From JAMOAD01 sp023621955 (GTDB lineage: Bacteria; Acidobacteriota; Aminicenantia; JAMOAD01): DNA of 64,000 bases. Location of the stretch: the NCBI GenBank assembly GCA_035403085.1, contig DAONEM010000001.1, positions 80,852-144,851 on the forward strand, read 5' to 3'. Each line of letters begins with the position of its first letter. The first letter of the stretch is position 1. The position numbers and the translations under genes are program-made. The notes under the pieces are model-generated. The model searched no databases. It was given only the letters and a program-made list of their open reading frames with translations, and had not been told where the DNA came from. Below are positions 9,425 to 17,801 of the stretch, in pieces.

Positions 9425-10771
9425 TCAGGCCGCTGAAAAGAAGAGGTACCGCATGACGAAGAGGGCTCCAAGCGTGTACATCAGCCAGGAGACTTCACGT
9501 CCCCTTCCGGAAAGGAGCTTAAGGACCGGGTAGGAGATGAACCCTAAGGCGAGCCCGTCGGCGATGCTATAAGTGAAGGGCATTCCCACCATGGTGAGAA
9601 AGGCGGGGAAGGACTCCGTCAGATCGTCCCAGGGGACTCGGGTGATACTCTTCACCATCAGCGCCCCCACCATGATGAGGGCGGGGGATGTGATCGGATG
9701 GAGCAGGGTTCCGTTCACCATGATCCCTTTGCCGATCAAGGAGACCCATGGGGAGAAGAAGAGGGCCACCAGGAACCAGAAGGCCGTCACCACCGCCGTC
9801 ATTCCCGTCCTCCCTCCTTCGTTGACACCCGTGGCGCTCTCGACGTAGCTGCTTACCGTGGAGGTCCCTAAGAGGGCGCCTCCAACGGTGGCAATGGAAT
9901 CCGCCATGAGGGCGCTGGTGGCCCGGGGGAGGCGACCCTTCTCGTCGAGCATCCCCGCGGCGTCGCCGACGCCGATAAGTGTCCCCAGGGTATCGAAGAG
10001 GTCCATGAAGAGGAAGACGAAGATCACGGTCCCCAAACCCAGGGAGAGGGCGCCGGGAATATCGAGGCGAAAGAGCGTCGGCTTGAGAGAGGGGGGAAGG
10101 GAGACCGGGGAGGAGGGGAGAGAGAGCCAACCCAGCCCGAAGGCCCCCAGGGAGGAGACGACCATCCCCCAAAGAATGGCCCCTTTGACCTTCCGGATCG
10201 TGAACCACGCGGTCACCAGCAAAGCGGCGAGGGCGAGAAGAACTGGGCCGCTTCGAAGATTCCCTATCTCGACGACTCCTCCCGCGCTCTTTTGAACGAG
10301 GCCGGCCTGGTTGAGACCGATGAAGGTGATGAAAAGACCGATCCCTACGGCGATGCCCCCCTTAAGGGCGGGAGGAACGGCGTTCAGGATTCCCTCTCGG
10401 ATCTTGAAGAGAGTGAGGATGAAGAAGAGAACTCCGGAGATGAAAACCGCTCCCAGGGCCTTCTGCCATCCGATCTGCATGCCCAGGACCACGGTGTAGA
10501 CGAAAAAGAAGTTCTCCCCCAAGGCGGGTGCCAAGGCTACGGGGTAGTTGGCCATAAGCCCCATGAGAAGTGAGCCAAGAGCCGATGAGAGGCAAGTGGC
10601 GACCATGACGGCGCCGGTGTCCATACCGGCCAAAGAGAGCACCGCGGGTTGGACGAAGATGATGTAAGCCATGGTCATAAAGGTTGTCGTACCGGCCACC
10701 ATCTCTGTTCTCAGGTTGGTACCGTTCTCTGAAAAACGGAAGAAGCGTTCCAGGAGGGCGAAGGTTCTCAT
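9425..10771 (-). CDS. NCS2-family purine (guanine/hypoxanthine) permease
   Basis: 448 residues and about 12-13 hydrophobic segments. The N-terminus FRFSENGTNLRTEMVAG and the following TFMTMAYIIFVQP are hallmarks of the AzgA-like (PbuG/GhxP) branch of the nucleobase:cation symporters; LAPALGENFFF is the conserved motif of helix 3. The usual substrates are guanine, hypoxanthine or adenine. The start is placed at ATG 10771, where the family's usual N-terminus begins; a frame reaching to 10930 runs into the neighbouring gene. It follows the thioredoxin-like gene by four bases and probably shares its transcript. There is no long leader, so no purine riboswitch. Confidence 0.88.
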   Translation of the reverse strand: MRTFALLERFFRFSENGTNLRTEMVAGTTTFMTMAYIIFVQPAVLSLAGMDTGAVMVATCLSSALGSLLMGLMANYPVALAPALGENFFFVYTVVLGMQIGWQKALGAVFISGVLFFILTLFKIREGILNAVPPALKGGIAVGIGLFITFIGLNQAGLVQKSAGGVVEIGNLRSGPVLLALAALLVTAWFTIRKVKGAILWGMVVSSLGAFGLGWLSLPSSPVSLPPSLKPTLFRLDIPGALSLGLGTVIFVFLFMDLFDTLGTLIGVGDAAGMLDEKGRLPRATSALMADSIATVGGALLGTSTVSSYVESATGVNEGGRTGMTAVVTAFWFLVALFFSPWVSLIGKGIMVNGTLLHPITSPALIMVGALMVKSITRVPWDDLTESFPAFLTMVGMPFTYSIADGLALGFISYPVLKLLSGRGREVSWLMYTLGALFVMRYLFFSAA

Positions 10772-10775
10772 GGTT

Positions 10776-11246
10776 CTAGCGAAGAATCGGAGTGAGAATC
10801 GAAACCAGGTCTTTTTCGAGGGTCTCCTTGGGGTTTTCCACGATTCTCCCGACCTCTTTTCCCTGGTAGAGGAGAACCACCGTCGGTATTCTCTCCAGCT
10901 GTTTGGTCTTAAAAAGAGAGCTCTTCTCATCGTTTCGTCGGTTGACGCCGATGTACTTGACGGCGACCTTATCGACGGTTTCGAAGATCTTCACCAGCTT
11001 CGGAACGTTGACCTTCGAATCGCCGCACCAGCTTCCGAAGTAGACCTCCGCCTCAACACCTGCGGGAAGGCTCTTCAGGGTTGAAAGAGCTGTTGCGTCC
11101 ACTCGGTAAGCGTCGTAATTCTGTCGCCACTCTTTGAGGATCAAGACTTCGTCTTTGGTCGCGTTCCCCAAAACGAGGATTTGAGCCGAAAAGAGAGTCC
11201 CTAAAGAGAGGATGAAGAGAGAGAGCAGGAGAGGAAAACGTTTCAT
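10776..11246 (-). CDS. Exported thioredoxin-like protein with a single active-site Cys
   Basis: 156 residues. An N-terminal signal peptide (Lys-Arg then about 15 hydrophobic residues ending near FSA-Q) suggests a periplasmic location. The thioredoxin fold shows as VEAEVYFGSWCGDSK near 65-80 and RIPTVVLLYQGKEVGRI near 120, with the cis-Pro in IPT. The active site reads WCGDS, so the second Cys of WCGPC is replaced and ordinary dithiol exchange is unlikely. It may work as a monothiol reductant or in another redox role. It is the first gene of a two-gene unit with the purine permease; a functional link is not evident. A GGAGG ribosome site precedes the ATG. Confidence 0.75.
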   Translation of the reverse strand: MKRFPLLLSLFILSLGTLFSAQILVLGNATKDEVLILKEWRQNYDAYRVDATALSTLKSLPAGVEAEVYFGSWCGDSKVNVPKLVKIFETVDKVAVKYIGVNRRNDEKSSLFKTKQLERIPTVVLLYQGKEVGRIVENPKETLEKDLVSILTPILR

Positions 11247-11269
11247 ACCGGCCTCCAGAGGTTTTTTCC

Positions 11270-11298
11270 ATTATAGTCAAAGCCTGGAAAAGTTTCAA
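11270..11298 (-). promoter_or_regulatory. Promoter for thioredoxin-like gene and permease
   Basis: Minus strand TTGAAA (11298-11293), a 17-base spacer and a perfect TATAAT (11275-11270). The leader would be about 17 nt and includes GGAGG. Confidence 0.8.
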
Positions 11299-11420
11299 CA
11301 AAGCTCTACAATGGGGACCTCCCTCTTCGGCCAGGAACTCTTTTTCCCTTTCGTAACAACCCGGACCTCTTCTCTTAAGAACCCCCTTTATTCCTCTCCC
11401 TTTCTTCCGATAAGAATCCT

Positions 11421-11984
11421 ATGAACATCGAGGGAATCTCCCTTAACCGCGATATTTCCTTGAAGAGAGAGTCCTTCTCCGAAAAGGAGAAAACCGAGCA
11501 AGGAGCGATGGTTGTAGAGGGTGACCGGATCGAGTTCTCTTTCAAGGAGAAGATCACTGTCTCTTTCTCCTTTCTTCAGAAGGTTGAGAAGGAGAGCCTC
11601 ACGTCGGAGGATGATCTTCTCGAAACCCTCAAGGAGATGTCCCTGGAGCTCGCTAAGATCGCCAGGCAGAAGGGAAGGAAGCGTATCATCGTCGAGTTCT
11701 CCGATCTAGAGAGCGCCCGTAAAATCATAACCTTTAACAAAGGTGACTTCTTTATCCGTTTTCTATGCGCCGCACAGACTCTGGCCTTGAGGGATGAGAT
11801 CCTCTACAGGGAGGACCCCAAAGCCGACCTCTACGCCGTCGAAGGGAGGGTCAACACCAAACTGGGCCGGATAAGAGAGGAGCAGTGGATCACCCAGAGG
11901 GGAGACCTCACCATGACCGTGGAGGAGGTTCTCAAAGGGGAGAGCCTCAAACTGAACCGCGTCTATAGCCCATCGGAGGCCTAG
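11421..11984 (+). CDS. Hypothetical protein, 187 residues
   Basis: I do not recognise a family. The product is charged and rich in Glu/Lys. It has a likely beta-rich N-terminal half (alternating pattern around IEFSFKEKITVSFSF), a helical stretch near residues 65-90, and a central hydrophobic patch FFIRFLCAAQTLAL. There is no signal peptide or membrane segment, so it is probably cytoplasmic. The codon pattern resembles its neighbours, which supports a real gene. No ribosome site lies before the ATG. A TAAGAAT-like -10 lies just upstream, hinting at a leaderless start. It stands alone between a divergent gene and the acyl-CoA synthetase. Confidence 0.6.
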   Translation: MNIEGISLNRDISLKRESFSEKEKTEQGAMVVEGDRIEFSFKEKITVSFSFLQKVEKESLTSEDDLLETLKEMSLELAKIARQKGRKRIIVEFSDLESARKIITFNKGDFFIRFLCAAQTLALRDEILYREDPKADLYAVEGRVNTKLGRIREEQWITQRGDLTMTVEEVLKGESLKLNRVYSPSEA

Positions 11985-12000
11985 GGTTCGGACTCTCACG

Positions 12001-12029
12001 TTGATGAAAGGGGGAGGATGCTCTATAAT
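12001..12029 (+). promoter_or_regulatory. Promoter for acyl-CoA synthetase, abutting the start codon
   Basis: TTGATG (12001-12006), a 17-base spacer and a perfect TATAAT (12024-12029). The ATG at 12035 follows the -10 by only five bases, so transcription would start at or next to the first codon. Confidence 0.8.
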
Positions 12030-12034
12030 AGGGA

Positions 12035-13780
12035 ATGATAAAGACCCCTATCCCTATGGATGTGAAGCCTTACACGATCAAAGCCCTCCTTGAAAACACG
12101 GTTCGCCGCTTCCCGAACCAACCCTCATTGGGGTTATACAACCAGCCTCCCTTTACTTACTCCCAACTGGGGGAGAAGGTCGCCGCCCTCTCATCCCTCT
12201 TGAAGGCCCAAGGAGTCCAGAAAGGGGACAGAGTCGCCCTCTTAGGTGAGAACTCGCCCCAGTGGGGAATCGCCTACCTGGCCATCGTGACCATGGGGGC
12301 CATCGTCGTTCCCATCCTCCCCGGTTTCCCGGCAGACGATATTCAGATCATTCTCAAACACTCCGAGGCAAGGATCCTCTTCGTCTCCCACAAGCAGATG
12401 GAGAAGGTCTTCCTGGACAAGAACAAATACCTTCAGAGAGTGGTCTTCCTGGACGACTTCACCCTGGAGCACTCCCCACTGGGGAGAGTGGTTTCCCTGA
12501 GTCGGCTCCTGGAAGAGGCCCGTCACTCGGCCTCTTCTCTGATTCACTCCTTCGGGGAAAAGACGGGACTCCTTCACACGGCTTCGGATGTGAACGAGAA
12601 CGATCCTGCGGCCATCATCTACACCTCCGGTACCCTTGGACTCTCCAAAGGGGTCATCCTGACCCACAAGAACCTTGTCACTAACACCATGGCCGTCACC
12701 CACTTCTATGGATTCGACCAGAACGACCGCTTGCTCTCCCTCTTGCCCCTCTCACATGCCTACGAGACGGTGATCGGTTTTCTCTGCCCCTTGGCCAAGG
12801 GGAGCTCGGTGACCTACCTAGGGAAGGTTCCCTCTCCCCAACTCTTGAAAGAGGCTTGCGCATCCCTTCGCCCCACGGTCATGCCCATGGTTCCCCTTCT
12901 CCTGGAGAAGCTCTACAAGAAGAAGGTCCTTCCTCTCTTCACGAAGAACCTGATTATGAAAGGAATCACTTCGACCTCTTGGGGAAGACGTTTGGTTCAC
13001 CGCAAGGCCGCCGCCAAGATCAAAGAGTTCTTCGGAGGGGAGCTGATCTCCGTGGTCCTTGGTGGAGCGCCCCTCTCCAGGGAGGTGGAGGAGTTCATGC
13101 TGGAAGGGAACTTTCCCTACTCCGTCGGTTACGGGTTAACCGAGACCGCCCCCATCGTGACCGGAATCGGACCGGGCCTTACCCGCCTTGGCTCCTGTGG
13201 AAAGGCCCTCTTCAACGTGGAGATAGCGATCCGGAACCCGGACCCTCTCAACGGAGTGGGGGAGATCTACGTTCGTGGGCCCAACGTCATGAAAGGCTAC
13301 TTCAAGAACCGCGAGCTCACAGAGGAGACCATCGACCAGGAGGGTTGGCTCCGAACCGGGGATCGAGGCTTCCTCGACAAGGATGGCTACCTCTTCATCC
13401 GGGGGCGCTCGAAGAACCTTATCCTCACTGGGAACGGGGAGAATGTCTATCCGGAGGTCATTGAAGAGAGACTCAACGCTCACCCCTGGGTCGGGGAGTC
13501 CCTTGTCCTCTCCCGGGAGGGGAAGATCGAGGCCTTGGTCTACCTTGAGGCCGAAAAGAGTGAGAGCCTTCTCGCCGGTTGCACAGAGAACGAGCTGGAC
13601 AAAAGAATCGAATCCCTTCTTGAGGAGATCCGTCACCAGGTGAACCGGAACCTTTCCGCCTCCTCGGCCATCCGAAAGCTCTACTACCAGAGCGAACCTT
13701 TCGAAAAGACCCCGACACAGAAGATCAAGAGATACCTCTACGACCACTCCCTTCCCACGAGTGGCAATGAAAAGCGGTGA
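12035..13780 (+). CDS. Long-chain acyl-CoA synthetase / AMP-dependent ligase
   Basis: 581 residues of the ANL adenylating superfamily, FadD15-like. The AMP/phosphate loop reads YTSGTLGLSKG (usual YTSGTTGxPKG, so two substitutions), then LPLSHAYE, GYGLTETAP, the TGDRGFLDKDGYLFIRGRSKNLI hinge region, and a C-terminal lid with TPTQKIKRYL holding the catalytic Lys. It activates a fatty acid to acyl-AMP and then acyl-CoA, feeding lipid synthesis or beta-oxidation; the acyl-CoA dehydrogenase further along the window is a possible partner. The start is either ATG 12035 (leaderless) or ATG 12056; neither has a ribosome site. The stop overlaps trkH by GTGA. Confidence 0.9.
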   Translation: MIKTPIPMDVKPYTIKALLENTVRRFPNQPSLGLYNQPPFTYSQLGEKVAALSSLLKAQGVQKGDRVALLGENSPQWGIAYLAIVTMGAIVVPILPGFPADDIQIILKHSEARILFVSHKQMEKVFLDKNKYLQRVVFLDDFTLEHSPLGRVVSLSRLLEEARHSASSLIHSFGEKTGLLHTASDVNENDPAAIIYTSGTLGLSKGVILTHKNLVTNTMAVTHFYGFDQNDRLLSLLPLSHAYETVIGFLCPLAKGSSVTYLGKVPSPQLLKEACASLRPTVMPMVPLLLEKLYKKKVLPLFTKNLIMKGITSTSWGRRLVHRKAAAKIKEFFGGELISVVLGGAPLSREVEEFMLEGNFPYSVGYGLTETAPIVTGIGPGLTRLGSCGKALFNVEIAIRNPDPLNGVGEIYVRGPNVMKGYFKNRELTEETIDQEGWLRTGDRGFLDKDGYLFIRGRSKNLILTGNGENVYPEVIEERLNAHPWVGESLVLSREGKIEALVYLEAEKSESLLAGCTENELDKRIESLLEEIRHQVNRNLSASSAIRKLYYQSEPFEKTPTQKIKRYLYDHSLPTSGNEKR

Positions 13781-14961
13781 AAAGGCCTCTTTCCTATAAC
13801 AACCCTGCTCGAATCTTCCTCGGTAGCTTCCTGCTCCTCATCTTTGTAGGGACGATTCTTCTGATGCTCCCCGTTTCAGCCGCATCGAAGAGCCTCTCTT
13901 TCATCGATGCCCTCTTTATGTCCACCTCTTCTGTCTGTGTCACAGGTTTGTCCACCGTCGATGCGCCCAGCCAGCTCTCAACCTTCGGGCAGGTAGTGAT
14001 GATGTTTTTGATTCAGATCGGNNNNNNNNNNNNNNNNNNNNNNNNNNNNNNNNNNNNNNNNNNNNNNNNNNNNNNNNNNNNNNNNNNNNNNNNNNNNNNN
14101 NNNNNNNNNNNNNNNNNNNNNCATTCTATATCCGCCTTCAACAACGCGGGCTTCTCCCTCTTCCCCCGCAACATCGAGAGCTTCCGGCACAGCTACCTTC
14201 TCAACTTCACGGTCATGGTCCTCATCGTTATCGGAGGGTTGGGCTTTACTGTCCATCGGGAGATCTGGAAAATTCTGAGAGGGGATCTCAAGCGCCTCTC
14301 CCTCCATAGCCGGACCGTTCTGAGCACGACGGCGGTCTTGATCTTCGGTGGAGCCCTGATCTTCTACTTTTCCGAGGCGCGGAACACCCTCGAGGGCCTC
14401 TCCTGGTCTGAAGGAATGGTGGACTCCCTCTTCCAATCGGTTACGGCCAGAACGGCGGGGTTCAACTCAATCCCCATCGGCTCCATCAGGCCCATCACAG
14501 GCTTATTCCTGATCCTTCTCATGTTCATTGGAGCCTCTCCGGGGTCGACGGGAGGTGGAATCAAGACCACCACCTTCTCCCTTCTCCTGCTCTCCATGAA
14601 GAGAAGGCTTCTGGGAAGGAACTCGGTTCAGCTCTTCGGAAGAAACGTTGATTCCGACTCCACCGAGAGGGCCCAGACGGTTTTTCTCTTCTCCATCGTG
14701 GTCGTTCTGCTCTCTTTCTCCCTTCTCCTTATGCTCGAGGAAGAGAAGTTTTCGTTCTTGTCCCTTCTCTTCGAAACCGTATCGGCCTTGGGAACCGTGG
14801 GGCTCAGCTACGGTATCACCGCCGCCCTGGAGGGATGGTCCAAGCTGATCTTGGTGGTCGTCATGGTGATCGGAAGGGTAGGGATTCTCAACTTCTTCTC
14901 TCTGGGCTTGGGAAGTAAAAGACCTCCCCTGGAATACCCGGAAGAGAGGATCATCATCTGA
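13777..14961 (+). CDS. trkH: TrkH-family potassium uptake protein, interrupted by scaffold join
   Basis: Membrane subunit of a Trk/Ktr potassium transporter. The N-terminus has PARIFLGSFLLLIFVGTILLMLP and the first pore region STSSVCVTGLSTVD; after the join come SISAFNNAGFSLF (second pore loop), TARTAGFNSIP (third) and a final ETVSALGTVGLSYG (fourth). Only about 360 residues are visible where the family usually has about 440. The join at 14022-14121 therefore hides roughly 80 residues, more than its nominal size. GTG start overlapping the previous stop. It partners with the TrkA-type regulator directly downstream. Confidence 0.9.
   Translation: MKRPLSYNNPARIFLGSFLLLIFVGTILLMLPVSAASKSLSFIDALFMSTSSVCVTGLSTVDAPSQLSTFGQVVMMFLIQIXXXXXXXXXXXXXXXXXXXXXXXXXXXXXXXXXXHSISAFNNAGFSLFPRNIESFRHSYLLNFTVMVLIVIGGLGFTVHREIWKILRGDLKRLSLHSRTVLSTTAVLIFGGALIFYFSEARNTLEGLSWSEGMVDSLFQSVTARTAGFNSIPIGSIRPITGLFLILLMFIGASPGSTGGGIKTTTFSLLLLSMKRRLLGRNSVQLFGRNVDSDSTERAQTVFLFSIVVVLLSFSLLLMLEEEKFSFLSLLFETVSALGTVGLSYGITAALEGWSKLILVVVMVIGRVGILNFFSLGLGSKRPPLEYPEERIII
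14022..14121. other. Scaffold gap (100 N) within trkH
   Basis: Exactly 100 N, the usual placeholder for a gap of unknown length. The missing part of trkH suggests the real distance is around 240-260 bases. Confidence 0.95.
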
Positions 14962-14979
14962 TAAGCGAGGAGTGTCGAT

Positions 14980-15627
14980 ATGGCGTACTATGTTGTTGTC
15001 GGTTTAGGACGTTTTGGCCACTACCTCTCGCTCACACTGGCGGAGAGAGGGGCGGATGTTGTGGTGATAGACAAGGACGTCAATGCGGTAGAGGCTATTA
15101 AAGACAGGGTCTTCCAAGCCGTTATCGGAGACGGGACCTCCCGCAATGTCCTCGAAAACCTCGGTGTCGCCAACGCCGAAGCCGTCGTCGTCGCCTTGGG
15201 ACCAAAGATGGAAGAGAGCTTGCTAACCGTTCACAACCTCAAGGAGATCGGAGTGAAAAGAATCGTGGCCAAGGCCAACTCCGATGCCCACGGGAAGATT
15301 CTAGAGGCCTTGGGAGCCGATGAGATCGTCTTCGCCGAGAAGGAGACCGCCGTTAGGGTAGGGCACAGGTTGGGGAACCGAAACCTCCTCGACTTTCTTC
15401 CCCTCAACGACCGCTATAGCATCCGGGAGATTGTCGTTCCGGAACATTTCATCGGAAAGTCTCTTCGGGAATTGGATCTGAGAAGCCGTTTCGAAGTCAA
15501 CGTTATCGCCATTAAAAGGATGGAAGAGATCCTTTTTCCAGGCGGCGAAAGCCTCTTAAACTCTAACGACCATCTGGTGGTGCTGGGGAGCGAAAAGGCC
15601 CTCAACCGCCTAACACCACAGGAGTGA
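14980..15627 (+). CDS. trkA: TrkA-family potassium channel regulatory protein (KtrA type)
   Basis: 215 residues. An RCK_N Rossmann domain (about 1-125) has the nucleotide-binding GLGRFGHYLSLTLAERG, an acidic residue at the end of strand 2 (VVIDKD) and the GDGTS motif. An RCK_C domain (about 135-215) begins at REIVVPEHFIGKSLRELDLR. The single RCK pair matches KtrA rather than the doubled E. coli TrkA. It binds nucleotides in the cytoplasm and gates the TrkH partner encoded 18 bases upstream. A GAGGAG ribosome site precedes the ATG. Confidence 0.93.
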   Translation: MAYYVVVGLGRFGHYLSLTLAERGADVVVIDKDVNAVEAIKDRVFQAVIGDGTSRNVLENLGVANAEAVVVALGPKMEESLLTVHNLKEIGVKRIVAKANSDAHGKILEALGADEIVFAEKETAVRVGHRLGNRNLLDFLPLNDRYSIREIVVPEHFIGKSLRELDLRSRFEVNVIAIKRMEEILFPGGESLLNSNDHLVVLGSEKALNRLTPQE

Positions 15628-15633
15628 TCGGCC

Positions 15634-16142
15634 ATGTTAAAAGTGGGATTGACAGGCGGCATTGGGACGGGCAAATCTTTCATATTGGAGATCTTCCGTA
15701 AAGAAGGAGTCTGCACTGCGGAGGCCGATGCCCTCGCGAAAAGAATCTACCAGGAAGATCCCTTTCTCCGTCGTGAGCTCTCTTCCGAATTCGGTCCTGG
15801 CCTCTTCAAGGGTCATTACCCGATCAAGGAGAAACTGGAGGCGATTCTCTTCGATGACCCCGGCAAGAGGAAGGCCTTCTCCCAGATCTTTTATCCCTGT
15901 TTTTTCAAGCATCAGAAGCTCTTCTTCCAGTCCCTCCAGGAACAAGGGATCGGCATGGTGATCTACGAATCCGCCCTTCTCTTCGAAGTCGGTTCTTTCG
16001 ACCTCTTTGACAGGATCATCTTGGCCAGCTGCCCCCAGTCTATCCAATGGGAGCGCGTCCGGGAGAGGGGGCTGAAGGAAGAGAAGATCAGAAAGATTAT
16101 CGGTTCCCAAGGAGACCCCTCTGAGGTCGTCAACCACGTGCA
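15634..16142 (+). CDS. coaE: Dephospho-CoA kinase, 3' end lost in gap
   Basis: The last enzyme of coenzyme A synthesis phosphorylates dephospho-CoA at the ribose 3' position. The P-loop is GLTGGIGTGKS at residues 6-16. Asp follows in AEADALAKR, and YESALLFEVG with LASCPQSIQWERVRERG matches the CoA domain and lid. 169 residues are visible before the gap, against about 200 for the family, so about 30 are missing. Six bases separate it from trkA and an AGGAG ribosome site is present. The opposing epimerase gene ends in the same gap. Confidence 0.92.
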
Positions 16143-16242
16143 NNNNNNNNNNNNNNNNNNNNNNNNNNNNNNNNNNNNNNNNNNNNNNNNNNNNNNNNNN
16201 NNNNNNNNNNNNNNNNNNNNNNNNNNNNNNNNNNNNNNNNNN
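16143..16242. other. Scaffold gap (100 N) between coaE and epimerase
   Basis: 100-N placeholder. The end of coaE and the end of the convergent epimerase both fall in it. If both are whole, at least about 250 bases are missing. Alternatively the two contig ends may not be neighbours at all. Confidence 0.95.
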
Positions 16243-17013
16243 AGTCAAGGCCTTAAGCCTTCGAAATATCTCTCCCGTCCTCGTTTCACGGTTGGTCGAG
16301 ATGTTAAGGGTTTGGTTGTCTCCCTTCTGGAGAGCGAGAACGTTGGCCCTGGCCACGTCCTTGACGTAAACATAGTCCCTCACCATTCCCTCCGCCTCGC
16401 CAGGAAAGGTGAAGAGGGAGATCGGTTGGGCGTTGACCATTCTCTCATGGAAGATCGACACGACTCCCGCCTCTCCCTGAGGAATCTGCCGAGGGCCGTA
16501 GACGTTAGCGTAACGCAGAATCACATAGGGGACACTGTAACAGGAGCAAAGGTAGCGGATATAGTGTTCTGCGGCCATCTTAGCGATAGCGTAGGGGGAT
16601 TGGGGATCCGGAAGCGCCTCTTCCCCATAGGGGTAAAAGGGAGTGTCGCCGTAGATCGCCCCTCCGGTAGAGGAGAAGAGAAACCGTTGGATTCCGGCTT
16701 TCAGGGAGGTTTCTAGAAGGTTGATCGTACCCAGAATGTTCGTCTCCGCATCCTTTCCGGGACTCTTGACCGATTCGGGAACCGAGATCTGGGCCGCCAA
16801 GTGGTCGACGACTTCGATCTTCTCATGACGAAGGATTCTTTCCAGATCGGGAGATAGGATGGAACCCTCGTAGAAACGAGCCTTAGCGTTGATATTCTCT
16901 CTTCGTCCAGAGGAGAGATCATCGATAACCGTAACCGTATGCCCCTCAGCTATGAAGAGATCAACCACATGGGATCCAATGAAGCCTGCGCCTCCGGTAA
17001 CCAAGATTCTCAT
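16243..17013 (-). CDS. UDP-glucose 4-epimerase-like SDR enzyme, 3' end lost in gap
   Basis: NAD-dependent sugar-nucleotide epimerase. GGAGFIGSH at residues 7-15 binds NAD; VIDDLSSG follows strand 2. SSTGGAIYG supplies the catalytic Ser/Thr and YAIAK (near residue 151) the Tyr-x3-Lys pair. RDYVYVKDVARANVLAL is typical of the GalE-like group. 257 residues are visible; about 310 are usual. Start ATG 17013 has an AAAGGAG ribosome site and a near-consensus promoter. It probably supplies UDP-galactose or a related donor for surface polysaccharide. Confidence 0.88.
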
Positions 17014-17043
17014 GGTTCACTCCTTTCGTATCCTAGAGAGACC

Positions 17044-17072
17044 ATTTTAATGGAAAGGAAGAGGGGTGTCAA
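17044..17072 (-). promoter_or_regulatory. Promoter for the epimerase gene
   Basis: Minus strand TTGACA (17072-17067), a 17-base spacer and TAAAAT (17049-17044), about 30 bases before the start codon. Confidence 0.8.
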
Positions 17073-17247
17073 CGCAGGGATTTGGCCTTAAAGGGGTACG
17101 TGCCATCCGAGAACCGCATCTAAAGAGCCACTTCAGAGCAAAACCCCTAGGAGCCACGTGGTGAGGCGATCGTCCATCCAGGAATACTCCAGGACACCCT
17201 CGATTGTATTTATCCGCCGGGTTAGTCTTTTTGGGAATTGGGCTTCG

Positions 17248-17263
17248 TGTCGGCACGCCGACA
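17248..17263. repeat. Inverted 16-mer, left copy
   Basis: TGTCGGCACGCCGACA, itself a near palindrome (seven-base arms around AC). Its exact reverse complement occurs at 17960-17975. The two copies enclose the dif-like site. They could be binding sites for a DNA-organising protein, or ends of a lost or unrecognised element. Confidence 0.7.
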
Positions 17264-17421
17264 TAGAATGAAAAACAGAAGCCAGAAGAGACTCTCTCTC
17301 AAGAATGGACGGCTCAGGGGCAGAGGAGCGGAAGTGACACCCTTACCTGGGAAGGTCTTCGAAAGGCCTATGAGCTCATGGGTAAGCCCCGCAGGTGCGA
17401 GCCGTTTTTTCCCGTTATGCA

Positions 17422-17449
17422 TTGTCGCATAATATATATTATGTCAACT
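17422..17449 (+). other. dif: Candidate XerCD dif site (chromosome dimer resolution, replication terminus)
   Basis: The 28 bp read as an 11-bp XerC arm TTGTCGCATAA, a 6-bp centre TATATA and an 11-bp XerD arm TTATGTCAACT. The E. coli site has GCGCATAA, TGTATA and TTATGTTAAAT in the same places; the inner bases CGCATAA and TTATGT match and the spacing is exact. XerC/XerD resolve chromosome dimers at such a site, normally opposite the origin. Left-hand genes are mostly on +, right-hand genes mostly on -, as expected at a terminus. An AT-rich chance palindrome is the main alternative. Confidence 0.82.
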
Positions 17450-17590
17450 GACATGGGGAAGAGGCGTTATTGGGCTTCTCCGAGGGCCCTCTTTTCTGGG
17501 TCGGTTATCGGGTCGGACCACGGAGACGGCCTTGGGCAAAGGGTTTGGGCCTGCCGAGATAGCTTCGTCCTTCTTTTTCCCTTCCCTCGT

Positions 17591-17610
17591 TTATTCACAC
17601 GTTATTCACA
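17591..17610 (+). repeat. Two tandem DnaA-box-like 9-mers
   Basis: TTATTCACA occurs at 17591-17599 and again at 17602-17610, 11 bp apart start to start, which is about one helical turn. The DnaA consensus is TTATNCACA. A looser TTATCCCCA lies at 17690-17698. They may titrate or bind DnaA; two exact sites alone do not make an origin. Confidence 0.45.
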
Positions 17611-17801
17611 TTTGCTTCCGGACAGTCTCTCTGTTCATGTCAGCCTCGTCCTTTGGGGTTCAGGATTGACGCCTGACCTTCAGAGGTGATTATCCCCAGG
17701 AGGGCAATTATTGAATTGCGGGTGACGAGTGAAGACGAACGTAACTAACCAGTGAGATTATTTTGAAGGCTTCGTTCACTTTCTTTTCATGATTCTTTTT
17801 T

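Noticed and set aside
10930..11246. Purine riboswitch ahead of the purine permease
   Set aside because: The permease lies four bases after another gene, and the transcript leader is only about 17 nt, too short for an aptamer.
17238..17432. Short open frames in the 17.0-18.15 kb stretch
   Set aside because: No ribosome site, low-complexity composition, and they overlap the dif-like site and repeats; no family resemblance.
17591..17610. oriC based on two DnaA-box-like 9-mers
   Set aside because: Only two good boxes, no dnaA/dnaN/gidA/parAB neighbours, and the dif-like site plus gene orientation argue for a terminus.
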